NCBI RefSeq assembly: GCF_002871005.1
Contig: NZ_PHSN01000007.1
Span: 1-64,000 of the forward strand
Reading direction: 5' to 3'
From: Acidimangrovimonas sediminis
Lineage (GTDB): Bacteria > Pseudomonadota > Alphaproteobacteria > Rhodobacterales > Rhodobacteraceae
Length of the DNA: 64,000 nucleotides
Part shown: in pieces, positions 57,081 through 64,000 of the stretch
Layout of the letters: the number at the start of each line of letters is the position of its first letter
How positions within the stretch are numbered: position 1 is the stretch's first letter
The notes under the pieces: model-generated
The model's database searches: none
Seen by the model: the letters and a program-made list of their open reading frames with translations, nothing else
Told to the model about the DNA's origin: nothing
Program-made: the position numbers and the translations under genes

Positions 57081-58127
57081 ATGTCGCAATGGCTGGACCG
57101 GATCGCGGCGATCGAGGAGCTGGAGGATGCGGAGTTCGACCCCGCGCTGGTGGCCGAGATGGAGCGTCTCGCACCGCAGATGATGGCGCGGGACATCCGC
57201 TTCTCGACCCCCACCTTCAAGGAATACGATTCGACCGAGGTGAAGGGGTGTGGCAAGAATTCTTTCCCCGCCTTCTCGGTCACCGCGGGCGGATGCGCGC
57301 TGGATTGCGACCATTGCCAGGCGAAGATCCTGGAGCCGATGATCCCCGCGACCAAGCCCGAGACGCTGGACCGGAAGGTGCGCGACCTGATCCTGTTGCA
57401 GGATCTGCAGGGGTTCCTGCTGTCGGGCGGGTCGAACCGGCGCAACGAGATCCGGTACGAGCGGTTCTACCCGGTGATCGAGGGGCTGAAGCGCGATTTT
57501 CCCCACCTCAAGATCGCGATCCACACCGCGCTGACCGACCCGGCGGGGGCGAAGCGGATGGAAGCGGCGGGCGTCGACACCGCGATGATGGACGTGATCG
57601 GATCGGACGACACGATCCGGCAGGTCTATCACCTCGACCGCCCGGTGGAGGATTTCGAGGCGACGCTGGCCGCGCTGACGGCAACGAAGATGGAGGTCTC
57701 GCCGCATATCGTCGTCGGTCTGCACTACGGCGAGATCAGGGGCGAGGCGCGGGCGCTGGACATCGTCTCGCGCTATCCGGTCAACGCGCTGGTGCTGGTG
57801 GTGATCATGCCGTTCTACGCCAGGCCCGGCACGTTCAGGACGCCGTCGACGCATGACGTGGGGCGGATCTTCCTCGAGGCGCGCTCGCGGCTGAAGGACA
57901 AGCAGGTGCTTCTGGGCTGCGCCCGGCCCGCGGGGATGCACAAGCGGGTGGTCGATGCCTACGCGGTGATGGCGGGCCTCGACGGGATCGCCTTCCCGGC
58001 CGAGGGGGCGCTGGCGGTGACGCGCGCGATCGGGCGGCCGTGGCACCAGGAACATGCCTGCTGCTCGATCAAGATCGGCGCGGATATCGGCGGGGGGAGG
58101 GTGAAGATCCCCTCCTGCGCGGCATGA
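57081..58127 (+). CDS. lipS1: radical SAM lipoate synthase component LipS1
   Basis: This encodes 348 residues. The C-x3-C-x2-C cluster motif CALDCDHC (Cys72, 76, 79) and later LLSGGSNRRNEIRYE define a radical SAM protein. A C-terminal EHACCSIKIGADIGGG holds further cysteines for an auxiliary cluster. LipS1 together with LipS2 inserts the two sulfurs into octanoyl-LbpA in sHdr organisms. The gene order lipS1-lipT-lipS2-sLpl(AB) matches that described for Hyphomicrobium-type clusters. It overlaps lipT by 4 bp. Confidence 0.88.
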   Translation: MSQWLDRIAAIEELEDAEFDPALVAEMERLAPQMMARDIRFSTPTFKEYDSTEVKGCGKNSFPAFSVTAGGCALDCDHCQAKILEPMIPATKPETLDRKVRDLILLQDLQGFLLSGGSNRRNEIRYERFYPVIEGLKRDFPHLKIAIHTALTDPAGAKRMEAAGVDTAMMDVIGSDDTIRQVYHLDRPVEDFEATLAALTATKMEVSPHIVVGLHYGEIRGEARALDIVSRYPVNALVLVVIMPFYARPGTFRTPSTHDVGRIFLEARSRLKDKQVLLGCARPAGMHKRVVDAYAVMAGLDGIAFPAEGALAVTRAIGRPWHQEHACCSIKIGADIGGGRVKIPSCAA

Positions 58128-59251
58128 CCCGGCGCTACGACATCCTCGTCTCCGGCCTCGGGCCGGCGGGCGCGGCGGCGGCGGCCGCGGCGGCGCGGGC
58201 GGGGCTTTCCGTGCTGGCGGTGGAGCGCAGCGCGCGGCCCGGCCTGCCGGTCCAATGCGCGGAATTCGTGCCGATGATGACCGGCGCCGAGGTGCCGGAG
58301 GTGCGGGCGGCGCGGATCCAGGACATCGCGGAGATGGAGACTTTCGTGGGGGCCGATCCGTCGCACCTGACCCCGGATTTCCGCGGCCACATGATCGACC
58401 GGGCCCGGTTCGACCAGGCGCTGATCGAGAAGGCCCGGGCGGCGGGGGCGGAGTGCCGTTTCGGCACGCCGGTGCGGGCGATTTCCCCGGACGGGGTGGT
58501 GACGATCGGCGCGGGGGCGGCGCAGGAGACGGTGACGGCACGGCTGATCATCGGCGCCGATGGCCCGCGCTCGCCCGTGGGGGCGGCGGCGGGCTGTTCG
58601 AACGCGGAGCTGGTCGAGACGCGGCAGATCACGGTGGACCTGCTCAGGGCGCACGGGGCGACGGATATCTTCCTCAGGCCCGAGATCGTGGGCGGCTATG
58701 CCTGGCTGTTTCCGAAGGGGACGGTCGCGAACCTCGGGCTTGGCGTGGTGCCCGGGCAGAAGGACCGGCTGAAGCCGCTCCTCGATGCGCTGCACGCGCA
58801 ACTCGTCGCCCGTGGGCGGCTGGGTCCGGCCGTCCATCGCACGACCGGGGGTTTGATCCCGGTGGGCGGGATCGTGGGGCTGACCGCGCGGATCGGGGCG
58901 GTCCCGGTGCTGCTTGCGGGGGATGCGGCGGGGCTGACCAACCCGGTGACGGGGGCGGGGATCAGCGCGGCCGTCATCTCGGGCGCACTGGCGGGAGAGA
59001 CGGCGGCGGCCTTCCTCGGCGGCGAGGCGGGGGCGCTGGAGGCCTATGCGGAAGAGGTCGAGGACACCTTCGGCCCCTCGGTTGCGCTGGCGGTGCGCCG
59101 GCGGCGGCAGCTGCTGGCGGCCTATCGCGGCGGTGCGGTGCCGGGGCCCGACGCCCTGCGCCGCGGTTGGATCGCCTATCCGGACTACTGGACGCGGGAG
59201 GAGACGGCCTTGGCCCGTCAGGAGACACAAACGGCGGAGGAGACAGCATGA
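58124..59251 (+). CDS. lipT: FAD-dependent LipT-like protein (geranylgeranyl-reductase family)
   Basis: This encodes 375 residues from the ATG at 58124, overlapping lipS1 (ATGA). The FAD motif SGLGPAGAAAAAAAARAGLSVLAVERS spans about 10-36, and ADGPRSPVGAAAG and VLLAGDAAGLTNPVTGAGI are the second and third conserved FAD segments. The geranylgeranyl-reductase family fold is kept. Within the lipoate operon it is proposed to supply electrons to the radical SAM enzymes. The biochemical role is inferred. Confidence 0.82.
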   Translation: MTRRYDILVSGLGPAGAAAAAAAARAGLSVLAVERSARPGLPVQCAEFVPMMTGAEVPEVRAARIQDIAEMETFVGADPSHLTPDFRGHMIDRARFDQALIEKARAAGAECRFGTPVRAISPDGVVTIGAGAAQETVTARLIIGADGPRSPVGAAAGCSNAELVETRQITVDLLRAHGATDIFLRPEIVGGYAWLFPKGTVANLGLGVVPGQKDRLKPLLDALHAQLVARGRLGPAVHRTTGGLIPVGGIVGLTARIGAVPVLLAGDAAGLTNPVTGAGISAAVISGALAGETAAAFLGGEAGALEAYAEEVEDTFGPSVALAVRRRRQLLAAYRGGAVPGPDALRRGWIAYPDYWTREETALARQETQTAEETA

Positions 59252-60534
59252 CCTGCTTGAAGCCCGAGACTGCAATGCCCGGGGCGGCCGGCGCGGGGGG
59301 CGCCGATTTCAACGCTTTCGACGTGATGGCGCCGCGCCGGCCCGGGGTCACCCCCGCACCGTTTCGCAACGGCAAGCCGGTGAAGGACGCGGATATCGCG
59401 CCGCATGGCCTCTACCGTCCCGATTACCGGGTGATGACGCCGCACATGCGCTCTCCCGACTACGTGCAGATGTCGACGGCCGCGGCGATCACGCTGGGGC
59501 TCGTCGAGGGGCAGATGCACGGCTGTTCCTGCACCCGCTGCCTGAACCTTCTGCTGACCTATCCCGAGGGGTGCCGGGCCAATTGCGCCTATTGCGGGCT
59601 GGCCCGCCACCGCGAGGCGGAGCGCAACTATGCCGACCGGAACTTCATCCGCGTCGACTGGCCCGCCGTCAGCATGGACGAGATCGTCGCGCGGATCGCG
59701 GGCGATCCGGCGACGCCGTTCCACCGGATGTGCATCTCGATGATCACGCATCCGAATTCCGACAAGGATACCTTCACGGTGCTGAAGAAATGGACCGACC
59801 GGATCGACCCGGGGCGGATCCCGATCTCGATCCTGTCGAACCCGCAAACCATGACGCGGGGCGACGTGAAGCGCCTGCACGAGATGGGATCGGACATCTT
59901 CACCGTGGCGCTGGATGCCGCGACGCCGGAGCTCTTCGACCGGACCCGCGGCAAGGGCGTGCAATCGCCCCACAGCTGGCGGAAGTACTGGGAGATCCTC
60001 GAGGATGCCCGCGACATCTTCGGGCCCCAGAAGTTCGGCGCGCATATCATCGTCGGCATGGGCGAGACCGAATACGAGGTGATGCTGCTGGTGCAGAAGC
60101 TGGTGGACATGGGCGGCCACAGCCACATGTTCTGCTTCTTCCCCGAAAAGGGTTCGCTGATGGATCACCTGCCCGCCACCCCGCGCGACCAGTGGCGCCG
60201 GGTGCAGCTGGCGCGCTACCTCGTCGATTACTGCGGCGTGCGCGTGGATCAGATGACCTTCGACGCACATGGGCGGATTGTTGATTTCGGCATGCCGAAA
60301 TCGGAGCTCTCGGCGATCGTCGACGCGGGCATCGCGTTCCGCACCTCGGGCTGCCCGGGCAAGTTCGCCGATGATATCTCGGCCTGCGACCGGCCCTATG
60401 GCGACAGCCCGCCCTCGAACATCGCATCCTACCCCTTCCCGCTGAAGGAGGTGGATATCCGCAAGGTGCGCAGCCAGCTGAACATGCTGCGACCGGGCGA
60501 GAGCTACGAGGATGGCGAGGAATTCGACATCTGA
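59248..60534 (+). CDS. lipS2: radical SAM lipoate synthase component LipS2
   Basis: This encodes 428 residues from the ATG at 59248, overlapping lipT (ATGA). The radical SAM motif is CRANCAYC (Cys109, 113, 116), and a CSCTRC motif (Cys93, 95, 98) just before it would hold an auxiliary cluster. TSGCPGKFADDISACDRPYGDSPPS near the C-terminus resembles biotin synthase-like features. It completes the LipS1/LipS2 pair. A repeat element separates it from sLpl. Confidence 0.88.
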   Translation: MTCLKPETAMPGAAGAGGADFNAFDVMAPRRPGVTPAPFRNGKPVKDADIAPHGLYRPDYRVMTPHMRSPDYVQMSTAAAITLGLVEGQMHGCSCTRCLNLLLTYPEGCRANCAYCGLARHREAERNYADRNFIRVDWPAVSMDEIVARIAGDPATPFHRMCISMITHPNSDKDTFTVLKKWTDRIDPGRIPISILSNPQTMTRGDVKRLHEMGSDIFTVALDAATPELFDRTRGKGVQSPHSWRKYWEILEDARDIFGPQKFGAHIIVGMGETEYEVMLLVQKLVDMGGHSHMFCFFPEKGSLMDHLPATPRDQWRRVQLARYLVDYCGVRVDQMTFDAHGRIVDFGMPKSELSAIVDAGIAFRTSGCPGKFADDISACDRPYGDSPPSNIASYPFPLKEVDIRKVRSQLNMLRPGESYEDGEEFDI

Positions 60535-60540
60535 CCAAAG

Positions 60541-60592
60541 GCAGGGGGGCGCGGCCCCCCTGCACCCCCCGGAGTATTTGAACAAGAAAGAA
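60541..60592 (+). repeat. dispersed intergenic element, copy 2, inside lip operon
   Basis: A hairpin GCAGGGGGG-CGCGG-CCCCCCTGC (60541-60563) is followed by CCCCCCGGAGTATTT and AACAAGAAAGA, the same tail as at 38606-38632. Here it lies inside the operon between lipS2 and the ligase gene, so it may attenuate or process the transcript. Confidence 0.6.
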
Positions 60593-60620
60593 CGGGGGCA
60601 TTTCCAGGGAGGAGATTTCG

Positions 60621-61709
60621 ATGACGAAGCCGTTTCGGGTGATCGATACCGGGCTGCGCGGGTGCCGCGCGCAGATGGCCTTCGACCAGGCGCTGATCGA
60701 ATGTCACAAGGCGGGGGAGATCCCCGATACCTTGCGGTTCCTGACCTTTCCGCCCTCAGTTCTTGTCGGGCGGCACCAGGCGATCAGCCAGGAGCTGAAC
60801 CTCGACGCGTGTCGTGCGGAGGGGGTCGGGATCGGGCGGCGAATCACCGGGGGCGGGGCGCTCTACCTCGACGAGGGGCAGTTCGGATGGGAACTCGTGT
60901 TTTCCAAGCAGACGCTGGGTCTGGGCGACCTTGGCGAGGTCGCTCGGGCGCTCTGCGAGGCCTGCGCGGCGGGGCTGTCGAGGCTGGGGCCCGCGGTGAG
61001 GTACCGGTCACGCAACGATCTGGAGGTCGAGGGGCGCAAGATCGGCGGGACCGGCGGGTTCTTTGACGGCGACACGATCTTTTACCAGGGTACCGTGCTG
61101 GTGGACATGAACGCGGCGCGGATGGCGCAGCTTCTGAACATCCCGGCGGCGAAGCTCGCGAAGCGCGGTCAGACCAGCGGCGCCCAGCGGGTGGTGACGC
61201 TGACCGAGCTATTCGACGGTGCCCCGCCGCCGCTGGCGGAGATCAGGGCGGCGGTGACCGAGGGCTTTCGCGAGGCACTGGGGATCGCGCCCGAGCCGGG
61301 CGAGATCACCGCGGCGGAGGAGGCGAAGGCGCGCGAGATCTACGACGAGGAGATCGGGCAGGATTGTTTCGTCTACGCGATCGATGATCCGGCGCATCCC
61401 TCCGATGTGCGCTCGGGCGGGTTCACCGGGCGGGGCGGGCGCATCGCGGCGCATGTCCGGCTGGAAGGGCCGTTGCAGAACCGGATCCGCGAGGTCGTGG
61501 TGACCGGGGATTTCTTCGTCACGCCGCCATCGACGGTGCTGAATCTCGAGGCGGCCCTGCGCGGCGTGCAGGTGGCGGCGATCGAGGCGGAGGTGGAGCG
61601 GTTCTTTGCCGGGGCGCAGGTGGGCCTGCTGACCGCGGCGCCGGCGGATTTCGCCCGGGCGATCCGCAACGCGATCGAAGGGGCGGAACTCTACGAGACC
61701 TCGGCCTGA
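60621..61709 (+). CDS. lipoate-protein ligase, sLpl(AB) type
   Basis: This encodes 362 residues. RRITGGGALYLDEG (Arg73-Gly) is the LplA substrate motif and KIGGTGGFFDG with Lys140 the catalytic Lys. The C-terminal part GRGGRIAAHVRLEGPLQNRIREVVVTGDFF corresponds to a LplB-type accessory domain, giving the fused sLpl(AB) form of the sulfur pathway. It would attach octanoate or lipoate to Lys71 of LbpA. It closes the lipoate operon. Confidence 0.88.
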   Translation: MTKPFRVIDTGLRGCRAQMAFDQALIECHKAGEIPDTLRFLTFPPSVLVGRHQAISQELNLDACRAEGVGIGRRITGGGALYLDEGQFGWELVFSKQTLGLGDLGEVARALCEACAAGLSRLGPAVRYRSRNDLEVEGRKIGGTGGFFDGDTIFYQGTVLVDMNAARMAQLLNIPAAKLAKRGQTSGAQRVVTLTELFDGAPPPLAEIRAAVTEGFREALGIAPEPGEITAAEEAKAREIYDEEIGQDCFVYAIDDPAHPSDVRSGGFTGRGGRIAAHVRLEGPLQNRIREVVVTGDFFVTPPSTVLNLEAALRGVQVAAIEAEVERFFAGAQVGLLTAAPADFARAIRNAIEGAELYETSA

Positions 61710-61761
61710 GGCGCTTCCGACACGCCGGCCGGGCTGCTGCGCCAGCCGCGCGCGCCCGTCC

Positions 61762-61815
61762 ATCTTCTTCTGAGTGAAAATATCCCACGGGGGTCCGGGG
61801 GTGTGAAACCCCCGG
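61762..61815 (-). repeat. dispersed intergenic element, copy 3 (inverted)
   Basis: On the minus strand this reads CCGGGGG, TTTCACACCCC, then ACCCCCGTGGGATATTTTC and AGAAGAAGATGG, the same layout as the copies at 38583-38632 and 60541-60592 with a diverged tail. It follows the ligase gene and faces the transaldolase-type gene. Likely terminator of the lip operon. Confidence 0.5.
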
Positions 61816-61874
61816 CGCCTGACAGACCCGAGGGGCGCCTCGCCTGTGGTCCCGACCCGGACTGGGGAATGAGA

Positions 61875-61903
61875 AAAGGCGCCGACCTTGCGGCGGCGCC
61901 TTT
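61875..61903 (-). terminator. terminator of transaldolase-family gene
   Basis: AAAGGCGCCG (61875-61884) pairs perfectly with CGGCGCCTTT (61894-61903). On the minus strand it lies 24 bp after the stop and ends with TTT, giving a simple intrinsic terminator. Confidence 0.7.
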
Positions 61904-61926
61904 CCCCAAAGCAGTCGGCCGATCCG

Positions 61927-62580
61927 TCAGAGGATCTTCTGGCCGGTCTTTTCCCAGTCTTTCAGGAACGCCTCGAGGCCCTTGTCGGTCAGCGGGTGGG
62001 CGGCTAGCTTGCGGATCACCTCGGGCGGGGCGGTCATCACGTCGGCGCCGATCATGGCGGCCTGGCTCACGTGGTTCACCGTGCGGATCGAGGCCGCGAG
62101 GATCTGGGTCTTGAAGTCGTAGTTGTCGTAGATCGTGCGGATATCGGCGATCAGCTCCATCCCGTCGACGTTGATATCGTCGAGGCGGCCCACGAAGGGC
62201 GAGATGAAGGTGGCGCCGGCTTTGGCCGCCAGAAGCGCCTGGTTGGCCGAGAAGCACAGCGTGACGTTGACCATGTGGCCCTCGTCCGAGAGTACCTTGC
62301 AGGCCTTGAGGCCGTCCCAGGTCAGCGGCACCTTGACGGTGATGTTCGGCGCGATCTTGGCCAGCTTGCGGCCCTCGGCGATCATGCCCTCGGCATCCAG
62401 CGCGACGGTCTCGGCCGAGACGGGGCCGGCGACGATCTCGCAGATCTCCTTGGTCACCTCGAGGATGTCGCGCCCGGATTTCATGATCAGCGACGGGTTG
62501 GTGGTGACGCCGTCGACCATGCCAAGGGCGGTCAGCTCCTTGATGGCCTCGACATCTGCGGTGTCGACGAAGAACTTCAT
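61927..62580 (-). CDS. transaldolase / fructose-6-phosphate aldolase family protein
   Basis: This encodes 217 residues starting [16 protein letters not shown]. The family pattern [17 protein letters not shown] and the Schiff-base lysine in [11 protein letters not shown] (about Lys84), with [14 protein letters not shown], places it in the small single-domain transaldolase subclass (TalC/FSA). It converts sugar phosphates in the pentose phosphate network. It is a single gene after the lip operon on the opposite strand. Confidence 0.92.
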   Translation of the reverse strand: MKFFVDTADVEAIKELTALGMVDGVTTNPSLIMKSGRDILEVTKEICEIVAGPVSAETVALDAEGMIAEGRKLAKIAPNITVKVPLTWDGLKACKVLSDEGHMVNVTLCFSANQALLAAKAGATFISPFVGRLDDINVDGMELIADIRTIYDNYDFKTQILAASIRTVNHVSQAAMIGADVMTAPPEVIRKLAAHPLTDKGLEAFLKDWEKTGQKIL

Positions 62581-62668
62581 GGGGGACCCTCCTGGGTTGC
62601 GCGTTCGCTCGGGCGGTGGTTTAGCGCATGGGGCGGGGCTGTTAAACCCCGCAAAGGAGGGCTGCGGC

Positions 62669-64000
62669 GTGTTCGGGGCGGGTTACGGGGCGGAAATCGG
62701 TGCGGAGTTCGGGGCGGGAGAGCGCCTGGGCGTGCTCACGACGCAGCCGCTGGGCCGGATTCTCGACTACCTCGCGCCCGAGGGCGGGTGCTCGACCGGG
62801 GACTGGGTCGAGGTGCCGCTGGGGCCGCGCCGGGTGATGGGCGTGGTCTGGGGCAAGGGTGAGGGGAGCTTTGACGCGGCAAAGCTGCGGCCGGTGGGCC
62901 GGGTGCTCGATCTTGCGCCGATGCGCGGGGAATTGCGCGATTTCCTCCAGCGGGCGGGCGATTACACGCTGACTTCGCTGCCGGCCATGCTGCGCCTTGC
63001 GACCCGGGCGCCGGGGCTGGGCGATGCGCCGGCCAGCCGCCGGGTCTATCGCCGCGGCCATGGCGAACCTGACCGGATGACCGACGCCCGCGCCCGGGTG
63101 ATGGACGCGCTCGATGCGGTGGGGGGCGCCGCGCTCACGCTGTCGGAGCTGAGCCAGACGGCGGGCGTGTCTTCCTCGGTCGTCAAGGGGTTGGTCACGC
63201 AGGGCGTGGTGGCCGAAGAGGAGGCGCCGCGCGACACGCCGTTTCCGCATCTCGACCCGGGGCTTGCGGGGCACGCGCTCAGCCCGGGGCAGGCGGAGGC
63301 GGCGGCTAAGCTGCGCGCCTCGGTCGGGGGCGGGCGCTATGGCACGACGCTGCTCAAGGGCGTCACCGGGTCGGGCAAGACCGAGGTTTATCTGGAGGCG
63401 GTGGCGGAGTGCCTGGCGCAGGGGCGGCAGGCGCTGGTGCTCTTGCCGGAAATCGCGCTGACGGCGGGGTTCCTGACCCGGGTCGAGGCGCGGTTCGGCG
63501 CAAAGCCCGCCGAGTGGCATTCCGGCGTGACCCAGACCGAGCGGCGCCGGGTCTGGCGGATGGTGGCGGAAGGGGGCGCTCAGCTGGTGGTCGGCGCGCG
63601 CTCGGCCCTGTTCCTGCCGTTTCGCGATCTTGGCCTGATCGTCGTCGACGAGGAACACGACACCTCCTACAAGCAGGAGGACGGCGTTCTCTACAACGCC
63701 CGCGACATGGCGGTGCTGCGCGCCTCGCTCTGTTCGGCGCAGGTGGTGCTGGCCTCGGCCACGCCCAGCCTGGAAACCTGGGCCAATGCCGAGGCGGGCA
63801 AGTACACCCGGGTCGACCTGCCCGCGCGGTTCGGGGCTGCCGAACTGCCCGAGATGCGCGCGATCGACATGCGGGCCGAGGCGCTGGAGGCGAACCACTG
63901 GATCTCACCCAGCCTGCAATCGGCGGTCAGGGCGCGGATCGCGGCGGGGGAGCAGGCGCTTCTGTTCCTCAACCGCCGCGGCTATGCGCCGGTCACCATA
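62669..64000 (+). CDS. priA: primosomal helicase PriA (partial, runs off window)
   Basis: 444 codons are seen, from a GTG at 62669 with AAGGAGG 7 bp upstream. The N-terminal DNA-binding domain is [24 protein letters not shown]; the helicase core has Walker [12 protein letters not shown], and the DEEH box [21 protein letters not shown]. The zinc-binding and C-terminal domains lie beyond the right edge. The first about 17 residues ([17 protein letters not shown]) come from a GGGGCGG-type repeat and lack a counterpart, so the real start may be further in. It restarts stalled replication forks. Confidence 0.95.
   Translation, partial: MFGAGYGAEIGAEFGAGERLGVLTTQPLGRILDYLAPEGGCSTGDWVEVPLGPRRVMGVVWGKGEGSFDAAKLRPVGRVLDLAPMRGELRDFLQRAGDYTLTSLPAMLRLATRAPGLGDAPASRRVYRRGHGEPDRMTDARARVMDALDAVGGAALTLSELSQTAGVSSSVVKGLVTQGVVAEEEAPRDTPFPHLDPGLAGHALSPGQAEAAAKLRASVGGGRYGTTLLKGVTGSGKTEVYLEAVAECLAQGRQALVLLPEIALTAGFLTRVEARFGAKPAEWHSGVTQTERRRVWRMVAEGGAQLVVGARSALFLPFRDLGLIVVDEEHDTSYKQEDGVLYNARDMAVLRASLCSAQVVLASATPSLETWANAEAGKYTRVDLPARFGAAELPEMRAIDMRAEALEANHWISPSLQSAVRARIAAGEQALLFLNRRGYAPVTI

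Noticed and set aside
55875-58541. 888-codon minus-strand open frame across the HDAC-like, lipS1 and lipT genes
   Set aside because: Arg/Pro/Ala-rich translation with no recognisable motif; the plus-strand genes have catalytic motifs and coupled starts.

Overview
The window looks like the chromosome of a Rhodobacterales (Paracoccaceae-type) alphaproteobacterium. The evidence is high GC, long tightly overlapping operons, a divergent tyrS/anmK pair, DUF6455 and DUF1127 small proteins, and intergenic hairpin elements of the kind seen in that order. There is no rRNA, tRNA, CRISPR array or prophage that I can see. The extreme left end carries only decayed pieces of an IS3-type transposase and a STAND/NB-ARC-like NTPase.

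Left part (1-19.4 kb) is catabolic and accessory. A MarR regulator precedes a polyamine-type ABC importer operon with a polysaccharide-deacetylase-like protein, two SDR dehydrogenases and an amidase. A TCTTT-N4-AAAGA inverted repeat sits in front of both the regulator and the importer. Next comes a complete branched-chain-amino-acid-type ABC importer, remnants of an SDR and probably an enoyl-CoA hydratase, a GST-like protein, and an opposite-strand block (metallo-beta-lactamase fold protein, SnoaL-like protein, two CoA-transferase subunits) divergent from an IclR/PcaR-type regulator. The motif ATGCGAAC(T/A)TATGT(T/C)C occurs both at the IclR gene and in front of the second importer, suggesting one regulon, probably for an aromatic or alicyclic acid.

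Middle part (19.4-38.5 kb) is mostly housekeeping: tyrS, anmK, a class II HDAC-like amidohydrolase, a DUF167 protein, DUF6455 proteins, a double PRC-barrel envelope protein, rimO, a FadL-type porin, an AsmA protein, a CDF metal exporter, an SH3 protein, a hydroxyacid dehydrogenase, a luciferase-like monooxygenase and a DMGDH/GcvT fusion.

Right part (38.6-61.7 kb) is the main interest: one island joining [NiFe]-hydrogenase and sulfur oxidation. On the minus strand, in transcription order, are hupD, a hupH-like gene, the hydrogenase small subunit, an Isp1-like cytochrome b, the large subunit, an Isp2/HdrD-like Fe-S protein and a DsrE protein. These are followed by a degenerate amidotransferase, a second DsrE protein, the sHdr set (hdrC1-B1-A-hyp-C2-B2-hyp), lipoate-binding protein lbpA, dsrE3, tusA, a HupK-like gene and hypA. 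On the plus strand are hypC, a class I HDAC-like hydrolase, and the lipoate assembly set lipS1-lipT-lipS2-sLpl(AB). A perfect FNR box lies in the divergent hupD/hypC promoter region. The inferred role is that sulfane sulfur passed by TusA/DsrE is oxidised on the sHdr/LbpA system, LbpA is lipoylated by the Lip enzymes, and an Isp-type (group 1e-like) hydrogenase shares electrons with the membrane or with the sulfur system. hypB, hypD, hypE and hypF are not in the window and must be elsewhere.

The right end returns to housekeeping: a transaldolase-family protein and a truncated-by-window priA.
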